A DNA stretch of 64,000 nucleotides from Lunularia cruciata (taxonomy: Eukaryota > Streptophyta > Marchantiopsida > Lunulariales > Lunulariaceae), in contig OX419760.1 of assembly GCA_948567375.1 (NCBI GenBank), positions 23,498,001-23,562,000 of the forward strand, read 5' to 3'. Made by a program: the position numbers and the translations under genes. The notes beneath the pieces were generated by a model. It saw nothing but the letters and a program-made list of their open reading frames with translations, made no database searches and had not been told where the DNA came from. Below, piece by piece: positions 10,124 to 21,103 of this stretch (the first letter of the stretch is position 1; each line of letters opens with the position of its first letter).

Positions 10124-12849
10124 TGCTGACTAGTTGAACGTTGTAGGTGCATAAGACCATAAGTCGCTCGACATGCATCTTAGTCAAATGACCATAGCTT
10201 TTAGATAGAATCTATTGCAGTTGCCAGAATGAAATTGAACCTTGTACGTGCAAAGTTCTTCTCATGTTGCATCGAAGGAATCATGAAGGAACAATTATAC
10301 TAGCATAAGTCACGTCCAGAATGAGTCAAACATGTGTGCGCGCCATAAGCCTAGACGAATTCCTGCAGCTGTCCTCTATGTACGAGTCTAGCTGATGATT
10401 GCAGTTTTAGACAGATGGCAATGATTGCAGATAAAATATAAGGCTGATGGACGAACGTACTCTAGGAGAAAATCAGTTAAGCTTGCGTTGCTCAGAGAAT
10501 ATGGATGTTGACCTCAGCCAATTACAGTTGAATTGATGTACTGGTTTGTCCAGAATGTTCCATAATTCTTCCATTCTCTCCTTCCTTAAGAAGAAAGGAG
10601 ACCAGCTCGAAAGGATGGCAATTCAAGTAGCTGAGTGCGAAGATTTGAGATAAGATTCAATGTTGAGTATGAGCTCTTGGGTGTAACAACAAGAAGCGTA
10701 AAGTTTGAATAATAGTTTATTGCAAACACTGCGCAGTTATATTACTGGAGGTATGGCTGATGAGTGATTAGATGGACGACGTTGCATAAATTGAAATGTT
10801 ACTTTTGAGGTCAAGCATGAAATCTTTGCGCGGACCAATCTCGAACGAAAGGAGGATATGATTGTATTGACGTTTTGCATTTTCGTTCAATCCTTCTTCC
10901 CTACTCTCCTCTCATAATGAATAAGCATGCACAGCAGGTAGGAGTTTCAAACTCATAACTCGAAATTCATCCTTGGGATTTACATTAATAGAACATATAA
11001 AATGTCTGAAACATTTAGTTCATTTTACTTCAAACGCCGATTGTCCTATGCAACCCCGGATCGGCTACTTCGGGCACTGAAATCACGGATGATTTACGCC
11101 GCAGGAGTTCAGCTTTGGTCGAGCTTAACTGTGAAAGACAGTCGCCCAGATCCCTTGAGAAGCTTTAGATATTACAGGTAACGCTTTCATTCAACTGAAC
11201 TGAGTAAATGTCCAATTAGCTCAACATTGATTTGTGAGGAAGTGCCGCATTTTAGCCACGATCACTGAGGGTTGAATTCCTTCCAACTTAATAGCTGAGG
11301 AACCGAAAGAGAGGTCTTTCCTGAAAAGATTAAAATTTATCCACCAGAAAATTGACTCAATTATAGAGGTTGCTGGCTCCACCTCTAGATTTCGCGAGAA
11401 AGATGTGTGGAAATTACTCATGCTGTGGAAATGGATCCATAGCCCCACGGATCAAACCAGTGGGACCAGGCGCATGTGAAGCGATGAGTGAACTGGACGC
11501 TTACCGAAGTGGAAGATTCCACGTTCCCGTAAACTCCTGTAGAAGGAAGTCAGGAGTTAATGGTCAACTTGGCGAGTTGACGATATTCTCGAAAGCCGTG
11601 ACTTGATTCCGTGGTCTTTCCGTCATGCAGGATAAGATCTAGATATGGTTTCTGCGGATGTACTTGAGCGAGCCCAGCCCATATCCCCCTATATGCTGGA
11701 CTAGGAGAAGGAAATCCAACCAAAATAGAATGGGGGATTTCCATACGTGACCCACGGATACCTATGGATATATAGGGCAATGGAGGGTTGGAAATATTTT
11801 TTATGGATACCCATGAAAAAGTAATTTAATTGATAAATGAACGTTACAGGTGATGGAAATCTTTGTGTACAGCAGCTCCAACTTTCAACGCACGATCTCG
11901 ACCAGAAGCAGACCGAGTTCTCTTACTATCTCAACGTACTAAGGTATGGTTGCTTGCATAGTCAAATTGTATATATAAGCTCCTGAACAAATTTATTGAA
12001 CTGAACTAATCAGTTGGGAATGCTATCTGAAAGGTCGGTTTGCACTTGGATCTAGAAACTCAAGCTGTAGTAGGTGGGGGAGTATATGATCGAGGAATGA
12101 TATCCAAGATTTGGGAAAGACATTGATCAGATTTTATTTTCAAGTTGTTGGTGGATAAGCAAAGCATTCTCTAATGATCAAGAGCGCTAAGGAGGCACCG
12201 GGATACTTCCCCTTCTAACTTTTCCTTCCCTTTCCAGCCAAGGAGAGTGTGGAGACGGGAGGGGATAAGGAGAGATGTGAGAGGAAAGATCTATATTTTT
12301 TGAGTGCTCTCTAGCATATAGCATTTGAGTGAATAGTTAATTCTAATTTTTTTTTTCAATTTTGGTTCCATTGCTACCTATATTGAAGACTATGGAGAAC
12401 TAAGTAGAAAGTTATGAGGATTTTTAGGTATTTTAGGGTTTGGAGTGATCATTACACATTGAGAGTGATGGGTCAGGAATTTTCATCTCTAATCTTTTGG
12501 TTTTCATGATTGAGTTCCATGGGAATTTAGTTTGAAAATTTTGGAGATGGAAATTGAAAGTTATGAAATTTTATTAGTTTTTAAGGTTTGGAGAGATTGT
12601 TTCCTTATGTGAGTTGGGAGTGCGGGGTTGTGGTTTTGTAGGTATGGGGAGATATAGAGAAAAGCATCATGTTTTACTATCCTTATTCTTGTGCTAGCCA
12701 TGGCTACACTTCCCCATGTGGGACCGCCTAGAGTGGCTCGGGGATACATCATGCATGATGTGTCTATGACGCTTTACCTCGCAAGGGGTAAAGATCCATG
12801 CGAGAAAGATGCACAAGGACTATGATTGAACCACTTGGGATGCCCATGT
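10124..12849. other. Intergenic DNA, nothing assignable
   Basis: Open frames at 11221-11448, 11370-11606 and 11550-11780 overlap on both strands and show no domain. Sequence complexity is normal to about 12.2 kb and then becomes AT-rich towards the LINE. I see no RNA gene or repeat array. Confidence 0.45.
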
Positions 12850-13639
12850 GAGGCGAGCGACCACATTGACAATTGTGACACTCAGAATTATGCACGCTTC
12901 TTCTATCCATGGTCTACCGTTCCAAGGATATCGATCGAGTTGTGAGAGTGGTTAGGTTCTCAAGCAAGTTGCATTTTAGTGTTATTTGAGACTAGTTTTC
13001 CATGTCCAAGTTTATTCCATAGGCTACCTCGTACACTCCATGATGAGGCTAGATAGGCTTTTTGCCTACAAATTGATTGTTTGGCATGATCCTTTGGACA
13101 AGTTAGCATGGTTCCTATTCCTCTTACTTCCTCGATGGTGTCTTTGTTATACTAGAGAGGGATGTGGGAGGCATGAGAGGTGGCTGCTAGATTTTGTTGA
13201 TTCTGAGCAAGGGATTTGGCGGCCATTCAAGAGGAGTCTATTAAGGATACATGATTTTGGATATAGGTTTTGCCACATGATACCACAGAGTCTACTCTAT
13301 TACGATAATGTTGGACATTGGATCAGGCGGGAGAGTTTAGCAGAGCAGCACAAGCACTACATCCTTTGTCTATGGCAAGTCCTACTAAGGAGACTATCTC
13401 TTCCTTATGCTCACTACATCCTATTGCAATAGAGGGACTACCACTAGAGAGGTCTTAGATTATTAGCCTAAACAACATTTATGTCTTGATAGGTCACTTT
13501 TTGCACAAGCTTTGTGCATTGCTCCTTGCTTTTCCTCAAGAGGCTTGTCAACAATGGTTTATGAGCACCTTAGAGATTGCTTTCAAGCAGATGATCCTTC
13601 TAGTGGTTTTAACGAGTTTTTTCAAGTGGCTATAGCAGT

Positions 13640-14900
13640 AGCAAGAGGAGACATTCCTTTGTCTGTTAGTTAGGTGTTAGGTATTAGCCGACTTCTCATG
13701 ATGGAAAAGAGCACGAGAAGCATTAGACAGATTACTATTGGAGAGATCTTTTTGCATTTGGTTAATCATACCATTGTCCTTCAGCATTGTTCTCACTTTT
13801 GATAGCACCTCAGTCCATATCAATTTGGAGTAGCTACACTTGGAGGATGTGAGGCTATATCTCTAGGCATTAGGGCACTCCTAGATATCTATCTGGAGTG
13901 GGTTGTCCTATAGGTGGATGTTGAGAATGCTTTTAATAGCATCTCATGGGCATCCATCTTTAGAGAGCTTAAAGAGACTGGTGGATCCTTGGCAAGTCTT
14001 ATTCCTTCTGTGCGGTTTTTTCATGGCTCTCCTACTTCCTTTTACTACAAGCACAATTATTCACAAGAGGGAGTCACCATCTTGGAGTCAACTATTGGTA
14101 CACATCAAGGAGATCCCTTAGAGAGACCCATATTTGCCATGGCTCACTATAGAGCTCTCCTATTTACTACTTTGGCCATGCAAAGTTGTGTATTTCACTC
14201 CTTGGCAGATGATACACACATTGTGGGCCCTATACATCAGATTAGGCAAGCCTTTGACCACTTGACTACCAAGCTATATCTAGTAGGCTTGACAGTCAAG
14301 GTGTCAAAGTGCAAGGCATGGTTCCCTTTAGGTATCTCTTTAGGCTTCTTGAGGAGTGCACTACAGATGGACTATGTGTTCTTGGAGTGCCAATAAGATC
14401 TGAGGATTTTATTACACGCTTCTTAGACATTGCCCTTGTAGATGATGTTCTCCATGTGGATAACTTTTTATTACTAAGAGATCCGTAGGTGGAATTTGGT
14501 ATACTCACCTCTAGTATTTCTCTTCCACCATCCTACCTCATCAGTACAATTCTCCCCTCCTCTTCCTTCCTATCATGTTTGAGAGCCTTTGATAGAAGGA
14601 TTATGGGACTCTATGGTAATATTATTAGACCAAAGACATTTGAGTGTGTGATAAAGGATTTAGCACGTAAACATACAACTTTGCTAATCTTGTGTGGAAA
14701 TGTTGGCTTGCTATCTATGGAGGAGACAACACCTATAGCCTTTTTGGATAGTTGGGCTCTCTTGGTACTCCTACTTTCCTCTTATTTTTTGGTTATTGAT
14801 AGGCTGGGTTTTGGAGACTTATGTGATAGAGGGGGAGGGGGATCCTTTTCTCTCCAAATGTTATTGCAGCAGATGAGAGATAGTCTATCCCTAAAAGCAT
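13640..14900 (+). pseudogene. LINE reverse transcriptase domain
   Basis: Recognisable RT blocks appear in order: a QITIGEI block near 13725; QFGVATLGGCEAI near 13815; the A-motif block DVENAFNSISW at about 13918; GTHQGDPL near 14098; the catalytic LADDTHIVG with ADD codons at 14205-14213; VGLTV..SKC near 14290; and the thumb-like LLSMEETTPIAFLDSWALL near 14710. The long open piece is 13914-14396, and the continuation after 14400 is in another frame. TAA, TAG and TGA codons interrupt the rest. The LADD active site (FADD, YADD and LADD variants are usual in non-LTR elements) and the lack of protease or integrase distinguish it from LTR elements. Confidence 0.85.
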
Positions 14901-15396
14901 GAGAGGCCTTTCCATCTTTTGCTTCACTATTGTCAGATTGGACTAGAGGTTTATAGTCTTCTTTGATGGAGCAACAATGCGAGCATACGCTACATTCTCT
15001 CTTAGTTGACTCGTCCATTCCTTAGGCTATCAAAGCACGTCCTTGCTCTTGCTTTGGCAAGGGTACATGCTCTTGGATCCTAGCTCTATTGTGCATTAAG
15101 GCATTTGGACTCGCACCAGCTACTTTCTCTATAGCAAGGAGTTTTTGCCTAGGTTTGGTCCACCCATTTGCATCTTCATTACTCACTTGTGAATGAGGTT
15201 CTACACTAGATGCAATAACATTCCATATGACACGGTGTTGTTTTGGAGGATAGAGGATAACTACCCATGATGCTATTAGGGACATAGAGTTTGCTATGGC
15301 ATAAGAAAGTGGATACTTGGCTTGGAGAGAACATTCATATGCTTTGCAGACACAACACGTGTTAAGGAAAACTTATACTTGGTCCGAGATGATTAG

Positions 15397-15678
15397 GTGA
15401 TAGTAATGGATGTTGTGGTTATGGACCCTACATGGGGTACCATTTTGGAGGGTGTGATTACCCATCCCCTTGGATGGGCAACAAGTGCAGCAAAAGGTTG
15501 CAAGGTCTCCAAGTATAAGAGCATACAGCAAGGTCACCTCTTTGTTCCTCTAGTCTTGGAATTATATGGAGTGATAGATACGATGTTTGACACATTTGTC
15601 ATGGAGTGCATGAGAGCTCACCATGTTAAGTGCCAGGGGTTACCACTCTCACTCTCATACTTTGTAGAATATTTTTGA
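15397..15678 (+). pseudogene. LINE C-terminal domain, possibly restriction-like endonuclease
   Basis: This 93-codon frame follows the RT in the same orientation. It contains VMDPTWG, then after about 25 residues a K..KY pattern, then LFVPLVLELYG. A D-P...K..KY...F.P...E..G arrangement at the end of a LINE is reminiscent of the PD-(D/E)XK-type endonuclease of early-branching LINE clades. This assignment is an inference from pattern only. Alternatively it is a conserved region of unknown role. Confidence 0.4.
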
Positions 15679-15827
15679 CAGCATGTGTCCATTGCTCTAT
15701 AGAGGGCAATGGCTGGTGCAATCCATAGAAGAGCAATCATACTAGGTGATGCTTCTTTGGATGCTCTAATTGTTTGTAGATTGTAGGAATAGAATAGCTT
15801 GGATATCTTAGGTGCAATAGGGAAAAT

Positions 15828-15935
15828 TTTTCTTATAAACTCTATTGGTGCTTAGTCCTATTTTACCTTTTTCATCTCTTCCTTGTACGGCTTGATGGGG
15901 TCTTCCTATCCTTCATTTTTCTATGTGGTTGCCCT
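15828..15935 (+). mobile_element. LINE 3' tail (copy C, attached to its element)
   Basis: AACTCTATTGGTGCTTAGTCC, a TTTT/CTTT tract, CTTGTACGGCTTGATGGGG, CTTCCTATCC and TATGTGGTTGCCC follow the last LINE codons by about 60 bp. The same block order at 4.03 and 9.87 kb, where no RT precedes it, identifies those as truncated insertions. Confidence 0.7.
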
Positions 15936-16660
15936 TGTTTCTAACTCATTCATGTGGAAGATGGAACTTCAAGAGAGAACATGATCCCAAAGGTTCAGGG
16001 ATGCTATTGGATAAAAAAATTTATTGTAATGAAGATATGAAGATGTCTACCCCAAGACATCAACTCAAATTCTGGAATAACTTGACTGTAGAATATTTTT
16101 GACTCTAAAATTGCTAAGGGTAAACCAAGGTTCTTTACAAAATAATTCATTTTTTCCAGTTTGAGGTTACATTAGAGAGAGGGTCACAGGGTGTATTTAG
16201 TGAACTACAATGACAAAATAGTGATGACCTCAAGGCATATTAGGGTGAGTTGATGTGTGGAGGTATGTGGATGAGGGTTGTCATTGTTTCACAAATTTAT
16301 GCTTGCCTATTCTTGCAATTTTTTCCAAATTTCACAAAAATTCTACTTTTTGTGACTTTGGATTTGCAACCTGTAAATTTTACAAGTTGTCGTGCATCAT
16401 CATCTAAAAAAGACAAGGCAAGAAGGATGAGAAGAGGCAAGGAGATAAAATTATGAGAATGCTTCTACTTCCTCATGTGAAGCATAATCTGTCATTGTGA
16501 AATTCAAATTTGAATGGACAATACTTTAATATGCTCTAATTATTTACAAGATCTCACTAACTTGTAAAATGTTATGAGTAAAGTTTTTTATCTAGTTAAC
16601 TTTTTTATAAAATTCTATGCACTACCCATAAAAATACCTTCCTTGAATTATGAGTAGACC
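15936..16660. other. AT-rich spacer between LINE and gypsy element 1
   Basis: Nothing recognisable. The frame at 16250-16456 ends in a basic low-complexity run and is not supported as a gene. Confidence 0.5.
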
Positions 16661-17337
16661 TGTTTCTCACTCAAGATGAACCTTTGATGGCTATTACGGT
16701 AGCACACCATGGACTAAGAAGGCAAAGAACCCCAACTCCATTAAACTCCTTCAAGGCTAACACTCCAAGACTCAAGAAATTGCTCACTAGAGAACTCAAT
16801 GAGAGAGATATAGTTGCAAATGAAAGGATGATAAGTATATCCTCACCCCTTAGTTTATATACTTGTGAAATAGTTACACACCAAAGTTATTAATTACTGG
16901 AGTAACTCAAGTTACTAGGCTAAAAGTCAAAATAAAGTCAAAAAGTTGAAGGAATATCCACTCATGGGAACATTCTCCTAAGCATGTGGTCTTATCTTGA
17001 CCCAACCACTAAGTCAAAGATTCCTTCACATGGGCTATCCTTGGATTGTAAAAGAATCCAAAAAGGCTTGTGGGTCCAAGAGTTCTCAACTCTTTCCTCA
17101 AAGCCAAATACCTAGGAATAATACCAAGGCAATACACTAGAATCCAAAATAATGGTGCTCATTTTTTCTACTTCCCCTAAAGTAAGATCCCCTCTATCTT
17201 CTTAGGTATGACTAAATTTAGCTAATCATGACTAAGGTAAAATCATCCTTTATCTCAATATAAATAGTATCTCTCAAGTACTTGTAATACCAAACTAAAT
17301 ATCTCAATACCACACACATGTACAAATGGGTGTTACA
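16661..17337 (-). repeat. 3' LTR of gypsy element 1 (LTR family 1)
   Basis: It has TG...CA ends with TGT/ACA inversion: on the minus strand it starts TGTAACACCCATTTGT and on the plus strand it starts TGTTTCTCAC. It matches 23955-24622 along its whole length. The polypurine-like GAGGGTAAA lies directly upstream on the minus strand. Diverged relatives lie at about 38.5-39.26 and 47.5-48.17 kb. Confidence 0.88.
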
Positions 17338-17385
17338 TTTACCCTCAAACTAAATTTTCACTTTGTCTTCAAAGTGAGGATCTTT

Positions 17386-17592
17386 CTACCTTCTATGATA
17401 CGTCTTCAACTTATCATGGTTAATCCCATCAACATGTCTTCCTCCTAACTCCTTGAGATCATAGGTGTAATTGCCCCACACATTCTCCACTATGAAAGGT
17501 CCAAAGTACTTAGACAAAAACTTCCTTTGCACTCTCTTGAATTGAATAGAATCAAACAACCTTACCCAATCACCTTCTTTGAAAGGCTCCAC
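17386..17592 (-). pseudogene. Integrase C-terminal module of gypsy element 1
   Basis: 68 codons. The pattern GDWVRLFDS, KYFGPF.VENV, then DLKELGG and LKTYHRR is the SH3-like tail that follows the catalytic core in plant gypsy integrases. It ends with a stop 49 bp before the 3' LTR. No chromodomain follows. Confidence 0.75.
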
Positions 17593-17604
17593 CTTCTTCT
17601 TGCC

Positions 17605-18560
17605 TTACCTCTTGTAATAATCTCCTTTTGTTTCCTCTGGGCTTGCTCTACTCAAATATAGCAACTGCTCTTGCCTCTTCCAATTCCATGAGTGACCCTT
17701 CCTTGACTTTTCTGCATCACCTCCTTGTACTTTCTTCAATCTCCTATGAATGCTTTGGAAGGTAGGAAGATCAAAGTGAATAGGTAAAGTAGACTCAATA
17801 CCATATACCAATTGAAATGGAGAGTATCCCTTGGAAGTCTTCATGGTTTTCCTATACTCCCACAAAATTGCATGAATCCTCTTGTCCAAATAATGTTGAG
17901 CTCCCTCCATTTTTGTATCTTTGGCCAACATCATACACAAGGTCTGATTGGTTCTCTTTGCCAAGCCATTGGAATTTGGTTTACAGGATGTAGTTACTCT
18001 ATGTGTGATAGAGAAATGTCATAGCATAGTTATAGTAATGCTTCCTATAAACTCTACTCCTCTATCAAAAAGTAACTCCAAAGTGCACCCAAACCTAGTG
18101 ATAATGCGTTCATACATAGAGAAATGTTGTAGCATGGCTATAGTAATGCTTCCTATAAACTCTCCTTTATCAAAAACTAACTCGAAAGAGCACCCAAACC
18201 TATTGTTAATGCATTCATAAAGAAATCTCCCAACTTCATCTTCATTCTTGTCCCTCAATGTTCTAGCCTCACCCACTAGGTAAGATAATCAATAACTACT
18301 ACAATATATCAATTGTTCTTTGAGGTTCTATTGAGAGGACCTACAAAATCAATTCCTCACTTTTCAAAAGGTCCTAGCAACAAAATTGATCTAAGTGGTG
18401 GAGTGGAGGTAGACTTCCTAGCAAAAGCTTGACAAACATGACAAGTTTTGCAATAATCAAGACAATCCTTGAAAATCCATCTCCAATGGTAACCTACATC
18501 TAGAATCTTGAAAACAGTCACCTTTCATGCAAAGTGTCCTCCACACACTTCAAAGAGCAG
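17605..18560 (-). pseudogene. Integrase core of gypsy element 1
   Basis: The 17605-17964 frame carries the distal core: AKRTNQTLCMMLAKD, then AILWEYRKTMKTSKGYSPF and LVYG, diagnostic of plant gypsy integrase. Further upstream, 18019-18276 covers the middle of the core but is duplicated (see the repeat at 18009-18200). The DDE triad cannot be followed cleanly across the damage. Confidence 0.8.
18009..18200. repeat. Tandem duplication of about 108 bp inside the integrase region
   Basis: GTAATGCTTCCTATAAACTC appears at about 18034 and again at 18143, with matching flanks from AGAAATGT to CATTCATA. The minus-strand frame continues through both copies, so a block of about 35 residues is repeated. 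The copies have diverged by around a sixth of positions. Confidence 0.85.
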
Positions 18561-18676
18561 TGGGTAAGGAAGAGTTTATCTTACTCATAAAGGAGTTTCA
18601 TGAAGGTTTGACACTAAACCTTCATGAAACTCCTTTATGAGTAAGATAGACTCTTCTGTACCCACTACTCTTTGAA
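18549..18676. repeat. Near-perfect fold-back: 61-bp arms with a 6-nt spacer
   Basis: The inner 32 bp of each arm (18578-18609 and 18616-18647) are exact reverse complements around GACACT. The arms continue with a few mismatches out to CTTCAAAGAG at 18549 and CTTTGAAG at 18676. The right arm is in the integrase coding frame of gypsy element 1 (18585-18770, minus), and the left arm is the inverted copy. Confidence 0.92.
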
Positions 18677-18773
18677 GTAGACCATTTTCTCCTTGGTAAA
18701 AACTAATATCCTCCACCATTGTGTAAGGTCTAGATCTTGCTACAATGGCCTTCCTCCCCCTTGCATGCATCCT

Positions 18774-19118
18774 TTATGGATAGTTACCTGTTGTAACAAA
18801 GTCCACAATCTCCTTGTACTCCATTGGAACCTCTTGAGTGATTGAGATTGTCATGAGCTCCTCATCCCAAAAGGAATCATCCACTTGCTCATCTCCATCA
18901 TGATCATATGCCCTAGATAACAAATCAGCAATTGCATATTTCTTCTTGGGCCTATCCTCAATGGTGCAGTCATACTCAAACACAAGTATCATCCACCTTG
19001 CTAGCCTTCCTTCCACATTAGGCTTGTTGAAGATGTACTTTAAAGCCTTGTGATTTGTGATAATGGTGGCTTTCCCTCCAATCAAGTAGTGTCTAAACTT
19101 CTTGAGACCAAAGATCAT
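18774..19118 (-). pseudogene. RNase H domain of gypsy element 1
   Basis: The frame begins within the RNase H domain (LKKFRHYL.GGKATI.TNHKALKYIFNKP) and continues with GRLARWM..., EYDCTIEDRP and ADLLSRA, the standard gypsy RNase H tail. Upstream, 19118-19510 is the broken remainder joining it to RT. Confidence 0.88.
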
Positions 19119-19509
19119 TGCTAACCCTTATCTCTTCATGATAAAGTAGTTCTTTTTTGTTGAAACCATCTGCCTACTAGCATAAGCTATTGGATGATCA
19201 TGCCCATCTTGGTCTAAGTAAGAGTGCATCCTATAGCTACATTGTAAGCATCAGCGTAGAGGATGAAAGGCTTACTCCAATCAGGTTTAGCAAGAATTGG
19301 AGCTACAACAAGAGATTGCTTGAGCTCCTCAAAGCTTTGAGAGCCTTCTTGTCTTCCAAAATCACCATGTATTCTACACCCTTCTTCATGTAGATGGTCA
19401 ATGCATAAGCCTTGTTGGGAAATGAGAAGATGAACCTCCTATAGTACCCAACCATGCCTAAGAATTGGCGTAACTTTTTCAAGCTTGAAAAGAATGCAAG
19501 GTCTGAGAT

Positions 19510-20110
19510 TTACCTCACCTTCTTAAAGTCAACTACTATTCCATCCTTGGAGATGATGTGCCCCAAAAGTAGACCTTCTTCACAACCTAAAATGCACTTC
19601 TTTGGGTTGAGTGATAAATTTGCTTCATCCAAGCATTGCAAGACCTTGATCAGGTGGTCAAAGTGCTCCTCCTTGCTCCCATAGACACAAAAGTCATCAA
19701 TGAAGTCTCTCATAAATTTTCCAATGAAAGGTTCAAACACTTTGTTCATGAACTGTTGGAATGTGGCTAGAGGATTGCAAAGCCTAAAAGGCATGACCTT
19801 GAAAGCATAATTTCCCCAAGATGTGTTGAATGTGGTGAGTTGTTGATGTTCTGGTGCAATCTTGATTTGGTTATACCCACCATAACCATCTCCAAAACTA
19901 AACTTCTCATGACTTGCAACCTCCTCCAAGATCTCCTCAATGAATGGTAAAGGGTAATAGTCCTTCTTAGTAACAACATTGAGCTTCTTTTAATCCACAC
20001 ATACCCAAAGATTACCATTCTTTTTCTTCACAATCACAATTGGAGACACCCATTCTGAATTCTCCACCTCAAAGATAAATCAAGCCTCCTTGAGCTTTTC
20101 AATCTCCTCT
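19510..20110 (-). pseudogene. Reverse transcriptase of gypsy element 1
   Basis: The open part 19510-19929 has the pattern FSFGDGYGGYNQI, F.VMPFRLCNPLATFQ and the catalytic FIDD (near 19690-19701), then PKKC..G and LGHIISKDGI. FIDD replaces the more usual YIDD or YVDD. The upstream part to about 20110 shows VSPIVIVKKKNG and YPLPFIEEIL with a TAA interrupting. Non-functional. Confidence 0.92.
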
Positions 20111-20182
20111 TTCATAACCAAAGATATTGGTGGACTAATGCGATGTTGCTTTTGGCAGACTGGTCTTACATGTGACTCCACC

Positions 20183-20476
20183 TCAATTGTGCTCCTCCAA
20201 GGTGACTTCTTTTAGATTCTTATAACTGAAAGCAAACACATGGATGAACTTGTAGAAAATATCTTCAAACCTTACCTTCTCCTTGGTAACATTTGGACCA
20301 TTTTTTAGGGTAGATAACCTCCTCTCTATATCCTCAAGTGTCAATGGTGATTTATCTGGGTCCTTCAAAACCTTTGGTTTAGATGCAAAATCCATAGCAC
20401 ACAAGGGATACACATCTAAATTAGATTCAAATTCATCCTTCTCTATGGATGTCTCTTCTTCCATGCTTGTGTCCAC
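20183..20476 (-). pseudogene. Linker region upstream of RT, gypsy element 1
   Basis: Acidic N-terminal half, then FEDIFYKFIHVFAFSYKNLK, the short conserved stretch that precedes RT in plant gypsy polyproteins. Confidence 0.65.
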
Positions 20477-20752
20477 ATTGAAGCTCCTTCTTTTGAATCT
20501 GATTCTTAATAATCAAAACATGGTGTATTTGAATGTGAAGTGTTGGTGGTGTTAGTGATTAGCACTATAAATCTATGGGTTTGTTGGCCCAATCCTCAAG
20601 TACCCATTGTGCCATCAATCAGTTGTGCATGCTTCTCTCAACCATGGTCTCCCAAGAAGCAAATCATAGCTTGAATCCTTTAACACTTGGAAAGTCATGA
20701 GATTCTGAGTTCACATAACTGAAACTATCACCTTATCCATTACCCCTATTGG

Positions 20753-21043
20753 TCAAACTTGTTGTTTGTTTGCCATACTCACCACAAATGTTGAAGGTCT
20801 AGAGGGTATCATACCTAACTTCTTCATCAACCTTTTTGACATGGCATTTATTTTTGCTCCTCCATCAACAAGTGCATCTTTGATATTGTGACCATTCACT
20901 CTCACATCAATCTTGGAGGCATATTCACAAGCCTCCCAAGGTGTTGGTTTGGCATCCACCACCCCCATTGATATTGGAGCTTTTACCTTCTTCTTCCTCT
21001 TGCTCCTTGTAGAACTCAAACAACCTCTAAGTTCCTTTCTCAA
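20753..21043 (-). pseudogene. Aspartic protease of gypsy element 1
   Basis: The active-site block is ALVDGGAKINAMS, with the D-G-G form seen in many plant gypsy proteases instead of D-S/T-G. A basic stretch precedes it. The element would use it to process gag-pol. The frame is open for 97 codons and then breaks. Confidence 0.75.
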
Positions 21044-21103
21044 GGTAGGTTTAAAGCAATCTGTTGACCTATTGTGATATTAGCCATGATATTAGCCTTG
21101 TGA

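Larger units (their letters stand above)
12850..15935 (+). mobile_element. Degenerate non-LTR retrotransposon (LINE)
   Basis: Order on the plus strand: a conserved-looking upstream region (12986-13432), reverse transcriptase (about 13640-14900), a cysteine-poor linker, a C-terminal domain (15397-15678) and a 3' tail (15828-15935) shared with copies A and B. Several in-frame stops and at least two frame shifts make it inactive. The 5' boundary is uncertain, since I place it where plus-strand coding similarity begins to be plausible. No LTRs flank it and I found no target duplication. Confidence 0.75.

Noticed and set aside
14782-15285. Minus frames 14782-15018 and 15022-15285
   Set aside because: They are antisense to the LINE, whose plus-strand blocks are recognisable.
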